A stretch of DNA of 64,000 bases, taken from Mesobacterium_A sp034670065. GTDB taxonomy: Bacteria; Pseudomonadota; Alphaproteobacteria; Rhodobacterales; Rhodobacteraceae. A program made the translations under genes and the position numbers. The DNA lies in contig JAXMOG010000001.1 of the NCBI GenBank assembly GCA_034670065.1, positions 620,001-684,000 of the forward strand. Reading direction: 5' to 3'. Of this stretch, positions 9,341 to 18,806 are shown in pieces (position 1 is the stretch's first letter; every line of letters starts with the position of its first letter). Below the pieces are notes generated by a model. It ran no database searches. It was not told where the DNA came from and saw nothing but the letters and a program-made list of their open reading frames with translations.

Positions 9341-9850
9341 ATTGTCCGTTTGCACACCCAAGAAGCCGCGCGTCCAATGGGGCGCGTAGCGGTTGGGCGG
9401 TGTCTTGTCAGGGCGAGTGGCCGCGCCGACGGCAACAGGGGCGGGAGTCCGCCTGCTAGGTGCCTCATGTCAGTCGCGCGTTGCATCGCGTTTCTTCTCC
9501 GACGCATCACTGCATTTTGCAGCCTGCGCCTTTTTGCGGCCCGTCGCAAAAGCGGTCCGGGCGGTTCCTTCGGCCAAACGGGCCGGGTAATCCGGTGCCA
9601 GGGGCGACATAACAGTCTGCCCAACCGGCCCGAGAAAACTTTTGAGTCGATCACAAATACCGTGATGCCGACCTTACCAACATAAGGGCAGCGCTTGGCA
9701 AATGACAACACGCAAATGCATTTTCATGATAAATGTTACGCTGCCTCATAGTTTCCTGACACGGCCATATTCTGTCCGTTATTGTAAAGAACTATGCGAT
9801 TTTTCCTGCATGACGTGCCCGGAAATTACCGACAAATGCAGAAAAGAAAA
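9341..9850 (-). other. Long non-coding region holding the rne leader
   Basis: About 510 bases separate the rne start from the next terminator. The 330 bases nearest rne are GC-rich and full of short inverted repeats, as expected of a structured rne 5' untranslated leader. In well-studied bacteria such leaders mediate feedback control of RNase E, which is the likely role here. The distal part (about 9690-9840) is AT-rich. The short open frames in it lack ribosome sites and family resemblance. Confidence 0.5.
9679..9708 (-). promoter_or_regulatory. Candidate sigma-70 type promoter for rne
   Basis: On the minus strand TTGTCA (9703-9708) is followed after 18 bases by TATGTT (9679-9684). This would start a transcript near 9672, giving a leader of about 330 bases. 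The match at -10 is only moderate, so this is a suggestion. Confidence 0.3.
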
Positions 9851-9878
9851 CCCCGCCCCCAGCCATGCTGAGGACGGG
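9841..9878 (-). terminator. Strong terminator after the dehydrogenase gene
   Basis: On the minus strand a 12-bp stem (9867-9878 with 9852-9863, two G-U pairs) closes a 3-base loop and is followed by TTTTCTTTTC. It lies 59 bases past the stop of the 3-hydroxyisobutyrate dehydrogenase-like gene. Confidence 0.85.
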
Positions 9879-9936
9879 AAATTTCTGAACAAATTGATGT
9901 TTGTGTTCACATGAAACCAGGCCAGATTTGGCCTGA

Positions 9937-10812
9937 TCAACCGTCAGTCGAACGTAAACGCCGGATCAGTGAAGACGTGTCCCAACGCCCACCGCCCTGA
10001 TTTTGCAGGTCTTTGTAGAACTGATCGACCAACGCGGTTACCGGCAAGGATGCCCCTGTCTCGTTCGCGGCGTTCAGACAGATGCCCAAATCCTTGCGCA
10101 TCAAGTCCACCGCAAAACCATGCTCAAACTCATCGTCCAGCATCGTTTCATAGCGGTTCACCATCTGCCAAGAGCCTGCGGCCCCGCCGCCGATCACATC
10201 GACCACGGCGCGCCCGTCCAACCCGGCTTTTTCCGCAAAATGCAGGCCTTCGGACAGCCCTTGGACCAATCCGGCGATGCAAATTTGGTTCACCATCTTA
10301 CAAAGCTGACCAGCGCCGCTGTCACCCAACCGTTTGCACAGCTTGGAATAGGCATCAATCACAGGTTCCGCCTTGGCGTAGGGTGCTTCCTTCCCGCCGC
10401 ACATTACCACCAACTGGCCGTTTTCGGCACCGGCCTGCCCGCCTGAAATGGGCGCGTCGATGAAATCAATCTCTGCAGATGCGGCCTCGGCAAACAATTC
10501 ACGCGTGACTTTGGCCGATACCGTGGTGTGGTCGACAAAAATAGTACCCGCGCCCATTGCCGCAAACGCACCATCCGCGCCAAGGCAGACAGACCGCAAG
10601 TCATCATCATTGCCCACGCAGGACATCACGAACTCGGCACCAGCCGCAGCTTCACGGGGCGTTAATCCCATTGCGCCGCCATATTCCGAGACCCACTTTT
10701 CCGCCTTGGCCGCCGTACGGTTGTAAACTGTTACTTCATGCCCGGCTTTGGCCAGGTAACCCGCCATCGGATAGCCCATGACCCCTAACCCCAGAAATGC
10801 AACTTTTGCCAT
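9937..10812 (-). CDS. 3-hydroxyisobutyrate dehydrogenase family NAD(P)-dependent oxidoreductase
   Basis: A 291-residue beta-hydroxyacid dehydrogenase. The N-terminus has the dinucleotide-binding glycine pattern FLGLGVMGYPMAGYLAKAGH, and the substrate loop is DAPISGGQAGAENGQL. The catalytic lysine lies in GAGQLCKMVNQ. The family oxidises 3-hydroxyisobutyrate (valine breakdown) or reduces tartronate, glyoxylate or succinic semialdehydes. VYNRT after the second strand (no acidic residue, an Arg nearby) fits NADP use, which favours the reductase branch. ATG 10812 has GGAGG upstream; the longer frame to 11331 is an artefact. It is divergent from the penicillin-acylase-type gene. Confidence 0.88.
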   Translation of the reverse strand: MAKVAFLGLGVMGYPMAGYLAKAGHEVTVYNRTAAKAEKWVSEYGGAMGLTPREAAAGAEFVMSCVGNDDDLRSVCLGADGAFAAMGAGTIFVDHTTVSAKVTRELFAEAASAEIDFIDAPISGGQAGAENGQLVVMCGGKEAPYAKAEPVIDAYSKLCKRLGDSGAGQLCKMVNQICIAGLVQGLSEGLHFAEKAGLDGRAVVDVIGGGAAGSWQMVNRYETMLDDEFEHGFAVDLMRKDLGICLNAANETGASLPVTALVDQFYKDLQNQGGGRWDTSSLIRRLRSTDG

Positions 10813-10934
10813 CTGAACGTTCCTCCAATTTCCTGCGCTTCTTTGCTTGTCATGTGATGCCTGCCCGACCTGCCCTTGGCAAGGGCTGGCTGCCGCGATA
10901 ACCCAAGGCAACCGCTGGAAGGGAGAGTTCTTAT

Positions 10935-13397
10935 ATGGCCGTCGTCTTTCGCTGGCTTTTGCGTCTTGCCACTGTGGCTGTGGTGCTGTGCACCTTGGGC
11001 GTATTGCTGGTCTATTACTTGGGCACCCGGTCTTTACCGGATTACAACAATACCCTCCACGTTGACGGCACGACCTCGGATATTGAGATTGTGCGCGACA
11101 ATTCCAATGTCCCGCATATCTTTGCGGCGTCGGATCGCGATGTGTTCTTTGGGTTGGGTTATGCCCATGCACAGGACCGTTTGTGGCAGATGATGCTGAT
11201 GCGGCGCACGGCCCAAGGTCGCCTGAGCGAGGTGTTTGGCACAAGTACCCTGGACACCGACAAGCTGTTACGACGGCTGGATTTGTACACATTGGCGCAG
11301 AAATCTGTTGCAGCACAGGATCCGCGCACATTGGACGTTCTGGAAAGCTATGCCGCCGGTGTGAATGCCCGATTGGGAGAGATCAACCGTGATAGCCTGG
11401 GCCGGGGCGCGCCGGAATTCTTTGTGTTTAACGCCCCGATTGCCCCCTGGCAGCCCGCTGATTCCCTGGCGTTGATCAAGGTTATGGCGTTGCAACTGAC
11501 CGGGCATGCGTCAGACGAGGTGCTGCGCGCGCGGACATCGCTGCTACTGCCCAACGAAAACCGACTGGCAGATATTTTGCCTGATGTTCCCGGCGACGCC
11601 ATTGCCGCGTTGCCCGAATATGCCCAGTTGGTGCCTGGCGTGCCAAAGTTTTCGAATGCGCCAGAGTTGCGCCACGCAATGCTGTCACCAGTCGCCCCAG
11701 TTGGATTGGCGGGGGCGTCCAATGCATGGGCCGCAGCACCCAAACGCTCTGCTTCTCGCGGAACGTTGCTGGCCAATGACCCGCATTTGGGCTTCACCGC
11801 CCCATCGATTTGGTATCTGACCCGCATGCAGCTTAGCTCTGGCGGTGTTATTGGCGGTACAATCCCCGGCATTCCGGCGGTTATGGTTGGCCGATCAGAG
11901 GCGCTTGGCTGGGCGTTAACATCGTCTTACCTTGATGATCAGGATCTGTTCATCGAAGAGGTGAACCCAGACAATTCCGAAGAATACCGCAGCCCAACCG
12001 GTTGGCAGCGCTTCCAGACCCGCAAAACCATCGTCAACATCAAGGGCGAAGCGCCGGTTACGATGACACTGCGCTGGACAGACAATGGCCCGGTCTTGCC
12101 CGGTACACATTTCAAACTGTCCACGGTTACACCGCCCGGCCATGTTGCGGCCTTGTCCTGGACCGCGCTCAGCGATGCCGACACGTCGATGACGGCAGCC
12201 GTGAACCTGATGCATTCCAAATCTGTGTCCGAAGCGTTGGACGCGTCGGAAAACTTTATTGCGCCGTCCCAGAACCTAACACTGGTTGATGGTGAAACCA
12301 TTGCGATGAAAACCATCGGGGCCATGCCGCGCCGCGATCCGGACAGCCAAAGCCAAGGACGGATGCCCAGCCTGGGCTATGTGGCACAGAACCGCTGGCA
12401 GGGTATCTTTCCGCAATCCGACAACCCGGCCTTCGTTTCACCGTTGGGTGGGTTGGTCGGAAACACCAACAACAAAGTGGTCGATCGCCCCTTCCCCAAA
12501 CACGTGTCGTTTGAATGGGGTGACAGCCAGCGCGTACAACGCTGGCAGCGTATGATGCAAGGACGCGAGGTGCACACCCGCGATAGCTTTATCGAAGTGC
12601 AGCTGGACACCGTCTCCCCTGCCGCGCGGACATTGCTGCCACTGATCGGTGCAGACCTTTGGTACACGGGCGAAGCGGCCCCCAACGGCACGCCCGAACG
12701 GTTGCGCCAGCGCGCGCTGGACCTGTTGGCCAACTGGAACGGCGAGATGAACGAACATCTGCCCGAGCCATTGATCTATTCCGCCTGGCTGCGCGCCCTT
12801 CAGGACCGGTTGATCCGTGACAACCTTGGCCCGCTGGCGGATGAATTCCACCATGTGGAACCATTGTTTATCGAACGGGTGTTTCGCGATGTTGATGGCG
12901 CAGGAACGTGGTGTGACATCATTCGCTCGACCGTTGTGGAAACCTGCACCGACATCGCCCGTTTGGCGTTGGATGATGCATTGGTTTCAATCACCGAAAA
13001 ATACGGCGCCGCGCTGGAATCTCTCCGCTGGGGCGCGGCGCATCAGGCCCTGCACAAACACCCGGTTTTGGGCGAAGTGCCCATTCTGCGGTACTTTGTG
13101 AACATCCGCCAATCCACCTCAGGCGGCGACCAAACATTGCTGCGCGGTCGCACTTCGGGTCAGTCACCAGAACCGTTCTTGAACGTACATGGTGCTGGGT
13201 ATCGCGGAGTGTATGATTTCGCCGATCCGGACAGTTCGGTGTTTATCATTTCCACCGGCCAGTCAGGGCACTTCATTTCCCGCCACTATGACGATCTGGG
13301 CATCCTGTGGCGGCGCGGTGAATACATCCCGATGTCACTGGACGAAGACCTGGCGCGGGCTGCCTCGGTAGGAATCACCCATTTGGTGCGGGATTAA
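10935..13397 (+). CDS. Penicillin acylase family protein (N-terminal nucleophile hydrolase)
   Basis: An 820-residue amidase precursor. Residues 1-32 form a membrane-spanning signal, so the enzyme should act in the periplasm. The alpha-chain region is followed by the autocleavage site GASNAWAAA, where Ser262 would become the N-terminal nucleophile of the beta chain after self-processing. LLANDPHLGF just beyond is the typical next motif. The family removes acyl groups from amides. Members include beta-lactam acylases and acyl-homoserine-lactone acylases that quench quorum signals; which one this is cannot be read from sequence. The start has GGGAG upstream. Confidence 0.9.
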   Translation: MAVVFRWLLRLATVAVVLCTLGVLLVYYLGTRSLPDYNNTLHVDGTTSDIEIVRDNSNVPHIFAASDRDVFFGLGYAHAQDRLWQMMLMRRTAQGRLSEVFGTSTLDTDKLLRRLDLYTLAQKSVAAQDPRTLDVLESYAAGVNARLGEINRDSLGRGAPEFFVFNAPIAPWQPADSLALIKVMALQLTGHASDEVLRARTSLLLPNENRLADILPDVPGDAIAALPEYAQLVPGVPKFSNAPELRHAMLSPVAPVGLAGASNAWAAAPKRSASRGTLLANDPHLGFTAPSIWYLTRMQLSSGGVIGGTIPGIPAVMVGRSEALGWALTSSYLDDQDLFIEEVNPDNSEEYRSPTGWQRFQTRKTIVNIKGEAPVTMTLRWTDNGPVLPGTHFKLSTVTPPGHVAALSWTALSDADTSMTAAVNLMHSKSVSEALDASENFIAPSQNLTLVDGETIAMKTIGAMPRRDPDSQSQGRMPSLGYVAQNRWQGIFPQSDNPAFVSPLGGLVGNTNNKVVDRPFPKHVSFEWGDSQRVQRWQRMMQGREVHTRDSFIEVQLDTVSPAARTLLPLIGADLWYTGEAAPNGTPERLRQRALDLLANWNGEMNEHLPEPLIYSAWLRALQDRLIRDNLGPLADEFHHVEPLFIERVFRDVDGAGTWCDIIRSTVVETCTDIARLALDDALVSITEKYGAALESLRWGAAHQALHKHPVLGEVPILRYFVNIRQSTSGGDQTLLRGRTSGQSPEPFLNVHGAGYRGVYDFADPDSSVFIISTGQSGHFISRHYDDLGILWRRGEYIPMSLDEDLARAASVGITHLVRD

Positions 13398-13404
13398 GTG
13401 CAAC

Positions 13405-13435
13405 CTGGCCCTGCCTGCCAAACAGACAGGGCCAG
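13405..13435. terminator. Stem-loop between convergent acylase and yqeY genes
   Basis: A 9-bp perfect stem (13405-13413 with 13427-13435) has further pairing inside the loop and sits between two convergent genes. No T run is present on the plus strand, so termination is likely but not certain. Confidence 0.55.
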
Positions 13436-13454
13436 TCACATGCGTTTCTGGCGT

Positions 13455-13925
13455 TTAGCCCGCTTGTTGAGCCAAGCGATTCTTGACCATGGCCCCGGCT
13501 GCGCCAAAGTCCATTTGCCCGGTGTAATTGGATTTCAACACACCCATCACACGGCCCATATCGCGAATCGAGCTTGCGCCGACTTCACTGACGGCGGCAT
13601 CCACGGCGGCAGTGATTTCCGGTTCGGACATTTTGCGCGGCAAAAACTCATCAATTACAACGATTTCCGCCAATTCGCGTTCAGCCAAGTCCAGCCGACC
13701 GCCCTCTTCGTATGTCTTGGCGCTTTCCGTGCGCTGCTTGCTCATCTTGCCAAGGATGGTCAGAATTTCAGTGTCATCCACGCCATCATCCCGCCCTTCA
13801 GAGCGTACCGCGATGTCGCGGTCCTTGATCGCGGCGTTGATCAGACGCAAGGTGGACAGGCGCGTTGCGTCCTTGTCCTTCATGGCCTGTTTCATCGCGT
13901 TTGTGACACGCGTGCGAAGTTCCAT
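13455..13925 (-). CDS. GatB/YqeY domain protein
   Basis: A 156-residue helical protein (MELRTRVTNAMKQAMKDKD..., ending MVKNRLAQQAG). It matches the YqeY family, which resembles the tail domain of the GatB subunit of tRNA-dependent amidotransferase. The conserved stretches LSTLRLINAAIKDRDI and GRVMGVLKSNYTGQMDF are present. Its function is uncertain; a link to tRNA or translation quality has been proposed for the family. ATG 13925 is chosen because the upstream extension has no family similarity. It is divergent from carA. Confidence 0.88.
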   Translation of the reverse strand: MELRTRVTNAMKQAMKDKDATRLSTLRLINAAIKDRDIAVRSEGRDDGVDDTEILTILGKMSKQRTESAKTYEEGGRLDLAERELAEIVVIDEFLPRKMSEPEITAAVDAAVSEVGASSIRDMGRVMGVLKSNYTGQMDFGAAGAMVKNRLAQQAG

Positions 13926-14132
13926 GCCGTACCCATCCCCAATGGTTTCATGCAAAAGCTGACACTATTGCAAAGCCCGCTTTCACGCAACACAGGAATG
14001 TCAGACTAACCTCCTGATTTTGTTGGAAAACAGTTTTTCGCCTAACCCTTGACCACTCTCGACCATGAGCTTAGGTTCACGCCGATTTGCCCGCTGCGCA
14101 GCCCCGCGCCTTCTGCCAAGGAGCCCCTCGCT

Positions 14133-15275
14133 ATGACACCGACCGCCTGTCTTGCACTTGCCGACGGCACTATTTTCTACGGCCAGGGTTTTGGCGCCAC
14201 CGGCGACACCGTCGCCGAGCTGTGCTTCAACACAGCGATGACTGGTTATCAGGAAATTATGACTGACCCATCTTATGCCGGTCAGATCGTTACCTTCACC
14301 TTCCCGCATATCGGCAATGTCGGCGTGAACCCGGAAGACGATGAAACCGCCGATCCGGTTGCAGCGGGCATGGTCGTGAAGTGGATGCCAACCCAATCCG
14401 CGAATTGGCGTGCAACCCAAGAATTGTCAGATTGGCTGGCCTCACGTGGCCGGATCGCCATTGGCGGTGTGGATACCCGCCGCCTGACACGCGCGATCCG
14501 CCGTCAGGGTGCGCCTCATGCGGCGCTGTCGCACAATCCCGACGGTGTGTTTGACACCGCCGCGCTGGTGGCAAAGGCCCGCGCCTTCTCTGGTCTGGAA
14601 GGGCTGGATTTAGCCAAGGAAGTGACCTGCGCCCAAAGCTATCGCTGGGATGAGATGCGGTGGGCTTGGCCCGAAGGCTATACCCGCCAAACCAATGCCA
14701 AGCACAAGGTTGTTGCCGTAGATTATGGTGCAAAGCGCAATATCCTGCGCTGTCTGGCCTCTGCCGGATGCGATGTCACCGTATTGCCCGCCAGCGCCAC
14801 TGCAGAGGAAGTGCTGTCGCACAATCCGGATGGACTGTTCTTGTCCAACGGACCGGGCGATCCCGCGGCAACCGGCCAATATGCCGTTCCGATGATCAAA
14901 GATGTGTTGAGCAAATCAAACATCCCGGTGTTTGGCATTTGTTTGGGCCACCAGATGCTGGCGCTGGCGCTTGGCGCCAAGACCATCAAAATGAACCACG
15001 GCCACCATGGCGCCAACCACCCGGTCAAAGAGATCGAAAGCGGCAAGGTTGAGATCACATCGATGAACCACGGCTTTGCTGTGGACAGTCAAACCCTTCC
15101 TGAAGGCGTGATGGAAACCCATGTCAGCCTGTTTGACGGTTCAAACTGCGGTATTCGCATGGTTGATCGGCCAGTGTTCGGCGTACAGCATCACCCAGAG
15201 GCCAGCCCTGGCCCACAAGATAGCTTCTATTTGTTTGAGCGTTTCGCGGCCTCGATGGCCCGTGCGGAGGCTTAA
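14133..15275 (+). CDS. carA: Carbamoyl-phosphate synthase small subunit
   Basis: The glutaminase subunit (380 residues) supplies ammonia to CarB for making carbamoyl phosphate for arginine and pyrimidines. The N-terminal small-subunit domain begins TACLALADGTIFYGQGFGA. The class I glutamine amidotransferase domain has the catalytic cysteine in GICLGHQML and the His/Glu pair in HHPEASPGP. AAGGAG at 14118-14123 decides start ATG 14133; the open frame extends further upstream without homology. carB is not next to it, as is usual in this group. Confidence 0.97.
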   Translation: MTPTACLALADGTIFYGQGFGATGDTVAELCFNTAMTGYQEIMTDPSYAGQIVTFTFPHIGNVGVNPEDDETADPVAAGMVVKWMPTQSANWRATQELSDWLASRGRIAIGGVDTRRLTRAIRRQGAPHAALSHNPDGVFDTAALVAKARAFSGLEGLDLAKEVTCAQSYRWDEMRWAWPEGYTRQTNAKHKVVAVDYGAKRNILRCLASAGCDVTVLPASATAEEVLSHNPDGLFLSNGPGDPAATGQYAVPMIKDVLSKSNIPVFGICLGHQMLALALGAKTIKMNHGHHGANHPVKEIESGKVEITSMNHGFAVDSQTLPEGVMETHVSLFDGSNCGIRMVDRPVFGVQHHPEASPGPQDSFYLFERFAASMARAEA

Positions 15276-15340
15276 CCTCTTCTTAATCTTGTTTTAAGGG
15301 TTTTCACTAGAATTGGCAGGAGGTTTAGGAGCCACCTGCC

Positions 15341-17359
15341 ATGCCAGAATCCCGTTCTGAGATGCCGCAGTTTTTGCGCGCGTCTTCTTCTTTCGGACCC
15401 TACAAAGATCGAACCCTGTCGCGTCTCATGCTGGACAAGGGCACAGCTTCTGCCAAAGACATGCTGGCGGCAATCGGCGACGCGCACCAAACCGGCGCGC
15501 CGCTGGAAAGAGCGCTGGTTCACAATGGGCTGGCCCACGACCGTGATGTGCGTGAGGCCCTATCCATTCAATTTGGCGCCAGCGTTCTAGACCCCGCGCA
15601 AACCCCGGCAGACGCCAAGCTGACCGGAATATTGGACCCAGAGTTTTGCCTACGTCATAGCCTTGTTCCATGGTGCCGTGACCACGGAAAAACCGTGATT
15701 GCCTGCGCCCGTCCCGATGCATTTCTGGCTGTGCGGAACCGGCTGGTGAAAACACTGGGGCCGGTCCGCATGGTGATTGCTGCGGAACAGGTGATTCAGC
15801 ACACCATTACCCAGCAGCACGGGCCCCGCTTGGCGCACCGGGCGGAAACCTGGGTGCGACGGGAAGACAGCTGCCGTGACATGAACCAGATCACCCGATT
15901 GCGCGCAGTTATTGCGGTGGCCGCGGCCGGTGCATCCCTAATGCTGCTGGCGATGGCGCCCGATCTGTTTCTTCTTGGGATCGTCTGTTTGGCGTTGACC
16001 AGTCTGTTCTTTGCGCAACTGCTGAAGGGGGCCGCGCTGACCGCTGGGCATTTTAACCGCCCGCCCCCGGTTGCCCCACAGCCGAACAACTTTCCGATGG
16101 TTTCATTATTGGTGCCATTGCTGCACGAGAACGACATTGCTGGCACGCTTGTCCGACGGCTTGGTCAGCTGACTTATCCCAAATCCTGCCTTGAGGCGTT
16201 GTTGATTCTGGAAGCTGGTGACGAACAGACACGGGCCGCCCTTGGCATGGCCCATTTGCCGCCATGGATGCGTGTGGTCGAAGTGCCGCCGGGCAGTATC
16301 ACCACCAAACCGCGCGCGTTGAATTATGCGTATCGTTTCTGCCAGGGGGAGGTGATTGGCATTTATGACGCCGAAGACGCGCCCGCCGAAGATCAAATCG
16401 AACGGATCGTGGCCCGGTTTGAGCAAGCGCCGAAAACCGTGGCTTGCTTGCAAGGGATGCTGGATTTTTACAACCCACGGGCCAACTGGTTGTCGCGCTG
16501 CTTTACCATTGAATACGCCACGTGGTTTCGCGTGTTGCTGCCGGGCTTGGCGAAACTGGGCTTTGCGATACCACTGGGCGGCACCACGGTGTTTTTCCGG
16601 CGCGAAGCCTTGCAACATGTGCGGGGATGGGATGCGCATAACGTGACCGAAGATGCCGACTTGGGTCTGCGACTGGCCCGGTATGGCTATAAAACCGAGG
16701 TTGTGGCCACCGTCACTCATGAAGAGGCCAACAACCGCGCGTGGCCTTGGGTGCGTCAACGATCTCGTTGGTTAAAGGGGTACATCATCACTTATCTGGT
16801 GCATATGCGCCGTCCGTGGGCGTTGTGGCGTGAACTGGGCGCGTGGCGGTTTTTAGGGGTTCAGCAGATATTTTTGACTGCGATCTTGCAGTTCACCCTG
16901 GCACCGGCGCTTTGGTCTTTTTGGCTGATCATGGTTAATGTCAGCCACCCATTCGCGACCTGGCTGCCCGAATGGGCGCTGACTATATCCGTTGTTCTGT
17001 TCTTGTCCTGTGAGCTGATTGCCATGCTGGCCGCCTTTGCAGCCGTGGCGCATACCCCGCACATCGGGTTGATGGTTTGGGTGCCCACGATGATGCTGTA
17101 TTTTCCGTTGGGTGTGGCGGCAGTCTACAAGGCGATTTGGGAAATTGTCGCCCGTCCCTTCTATTGGGACAAAACGCGGCACGGCCGATCCTTGCCAGAC
17201 GACCTACCACCCGCCGGGAAGAACGCCGTGCCAGACAAGACCGGGGTGGTTCCCCCTACCCCAATGCTTGAGGCGCGGGTTCAGTCTGCGTCGGACATGG
17301 AATCCAGCTTCAAACGGGTGACAAAGGCAACCGAAATGTGGTCGCGCAACGCTTTATAG
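15341..17359 (+). CDS. Family 2 glycosyltransferase with an N-terminal T2SSE_N-like domain
   Basis: A 672-residue membrane glycosyltransferase. Residues about 20-160 resemble the GspE N-terminal (T2SSE_N/MshEN) domain: repeated helices, ALVHNGLAHDRDVREALSI, then a PD-rich link and LVPW. Two membrane helices follow (about 190-230), then a GT2 catalytic domain with the YDAEDAP metal site, EDADLGLRL and the QRSRWLKGY motif, and several C-terminal membrane helices. It should extend a polysaccharide at the inner membrane. The architecture resembles NfrB-type enzymes with the accessory domain at the other end. The last 79 bases overlap the convergent GntR gene. Confidence 0.9.
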   Translation: MPESRSEMPQFLRASSSFGPYKDRTLSRLMLDKGTASAKDMLAAIGDAHQTGAPLERALVHNGLAHDRDVREALSIQFGASVLDPAQTPADAKLTGILDPEFCLRHSLVPWCRDHGKTVIACARPDAFLAVRNRLVKTLGPVRMVIAAEQVIQHTITQQHGPRLAHRAETWVRREDSCRDMNQITRLRAVIAVAAAGASLMLLAMAPDLFLLGIVCLALTSLFFAQLLKGAALTAGHFNRPPPVAPQPNNFPMVSLLVPLLHENDIAGTLVRRLGQLTYPKSCLEALLILEAGDEQTRAALGMAHLPPWMRVVEVPPGSITTKPRALNYAYRFCQGEVIGIYDAEDAPAEDQIERIVARFEQAPKTVACLQGMLDFYNPRANWLSRCFTIEYATWFRVLLPGLAKLGFAIPLGGTTVFFRREALQHVRGWDAHNVTEDADLGLRLARYGYKTEVVATVTHEEANNRAWPWVRQRSRWLKGYIITYLVHMRRPWALWRELGAWRFLGVQQIFLTAILQFTLAPALWSFWLIMVNVSHPFATWLPEWALTISVVLFLSCELIAMLAAFAAVAHTPHIGLMVWVPTMMLYFPLGVAAVYKAIWEIVARPFYWDKTRHGRSLPDDLPPAGKNAVPDKTGVVPPTPMLEARVQSASDMESSFKRVTKATEMWSRNAL

Positions 17360-17928
17360 GCCGCTTCATCGTCCCGCTTGGCAATGGCATCGACAATCGC
17401 CTGATGCTCTTCCAAAGCGACTTCGCCCCGCCCCTCGGCGGCCAAAGAGGTGGTGGCCATCAGCGCCATCGACCGATGCACCAGATCCAGCTGCTGCACC
17501 AAATACCGGTTATGTGAGGCCAAGTGGATCATATTGTGAAACCGTTTGTTGGCCCGGGCCAAGGCGGTGGGGTCATTCACCAAGGCCTGGTCTTCTTCCA
17601 CCATGCCCTGCAGCACTTCGATCTCTTCAACCGTGGCGTGGCGCGCAGCTAGTCGAGCCGCCAAGCCTTCCAACTCGGTGCGCACAACATAAAGCTCTGC
17701 CATCTGATTGTGATCCAGCGAGGCCACAATCAATGATCGCCCATCCCGTGTCAGCAGCGATTGGGTTTCCAGCCGTTGCAACGCTTCGCGAATGGGCGTG
17801 CGCGACACACCAAACCGTTCGGCCAGATCGCTCTCGACCAAACGATCCCCTGGCTTGAAATGACCGACATCGATCGCTTCCAATATCAGGGTGTAGGCGT
17901 CTTTTTGTTGTGTTTTTGACTGGGCCAT
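17281..17928 (-). CDS. GntR family transcriptional regulator (FadR/FCD type)
   Basis: A 215-residue regulator. The N-terminal winged helix-turn-helix is clear (LVESDLAERFGVSRTPIREALQRLE). The C-terminal all-helical FCD ligand domain carries RTELEGLAARLAA, RFHNMIHLASHN and the metal-binding HQAI and RDHI histidines. Such regulators respond to carboxylic acids. ATG 17928 with a G-rich ribosome site is chosen over the longer frame. Its 3' end runs 79 bases into the convergent glycosyltransferase gene. It is divergent from the HAD phosphatase gene, which it may or may not control. Confidence 0.9.
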   Translation of the reverse strand: MAQSKTQQKDAYTLILEAIDVGHFKPGDRLVESDLAERFGVSRTPIREALQRLETQSLLTRDGRSLIVASLDHNQMAELYVVRTELEGLAARLAARHATVEEIEVLQGMVEEDQALVNDPTALARANKRFHNMIHLASHNRYLVQQLDLVHRSMALMATTSLAAEGRGEVALEEHQAIVDAIAKRDDEAAYKALRDHISVAFVTRLKLDSMSDAD

Positions 17929-18054
17929 CCAGCATCCCCCCGCGTTTTTTGCACAGCTTAGCCAGCACAAACATGAAGTTTCAATACAGACTATTGCCGC
18001 AGCCCTTGCGGAAGCCTAGTTATTACCAACAGATGCAACACGATGGGGGTCTTT

Positions 18055-18699
18055 ATGCCAAAAGCCATGTTCGAACATGTGCGGACATGGGTCTTTGATC
18101 TGGACAACACGTTGTATCCACCCGCTGTGCGGCTGTTTGATCAGATCGAAACGCGCATGACCCATTATGTGATGCAGGCATTGGACGTGGATCGTGACCG
18201 CGCGAATTTCCTGCGCGGACACTATTGGAAAACCTATGGCACAACGTTGGCCGGGCTGATGCGCGAGCACAATGTTGAACCTGATGGTTTTTTGCATGAC
18301 GTGCATGACATTTCTTTTGATGATCTGCGCCCTGATCCAACATTGGCAAACCGGATCAATGACTTACCCGGCCGCAAAATTGTCTACACCAACGGCACGG
18401 CCCCTTATGCAGCGCGGGTTTTGCAGGCCCGTGGATTAAGCGCCGCCTTCGAAACGATCTATGGCGTTGAACATGCCGACTATCACCCCAAGCCGGAACG
18501 CCGTGCGTTTGAACGGGTGTTTGCGCAGGCCGAGGTGCAGACCGACGCCGCCGCGATGTTTGAAGATGATCCCCGCAATCTGGCTCAACCACATGCGATG
18601 GGGATGCGTACCGTTCACGTGGCGCCCGAACCGCATCAGGCAGATCATATCCACCATCACACCGATGATCTGACGGCATTTCTGGCACGCCTGACCTGA
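18055..18699 (+). CDS. HAD superfamily pyrimidine 5'-nucleotidase-like phosphatase
   Basis: A 214-residue haloacid-dehalogenase-type hydrolase. Motif I is VFDLDNTLYPP (nucleophile Asp and acid Asp), motif II is IVYTNGT, the motif III lysine is HPKPERRAF, and motif IV is MFEDDPRNL. It matches the SDT1/pyrimidine 5'-nucleotidase group, which dephosphorylates UMP/CMP-like nucleotides. ATG 18055, preceded by GGGGG, is preferred to the in-frame ATG 12 bases earlier. The C-terminus is histidine-rich (HIHHHTDD). Confidence 0.9.
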   Translation: MPKAMFEHVRTWVFDLDNTLYPPAVRLFDQIETRMTHYVMQALDVDRDRANFLRGHYWKTYGTTLAGLMREHNVEPDGFLHDVHDISFDDLRPDPTLANRINDLPGRKIVYTNGTAPYAARVLQARGLSAAFETIYGVEHADYHPKPERRAFERVFAQAEVQTDAAAMFEDDPRNLAQPHAMGMRTVHVAPEPHQADHIHHHTDDLTAFLARLT

Positions 18700-18806
18700 C
18701 CATCAGCGCGATCTTCACTTAATATTTATCTGATATGCGACATTTCGCGCCTGTTTTTTGGCGGCTGATGTTTTACGTACCCAAAGATGAATTCAAGAGG
18801 CGGAAT

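Noticed and set aside
9702..9914. 70-codon open frame upstream of rne on the plus strand
   Set aside because: It runs through the terminator hairpin at 9852-9878 and has no ribosome site or similarity.
13398..14009. 203-codon open frame on the plus strand
   Set aside because: Antisense of the YqeY-like gene, with no conserved motif.
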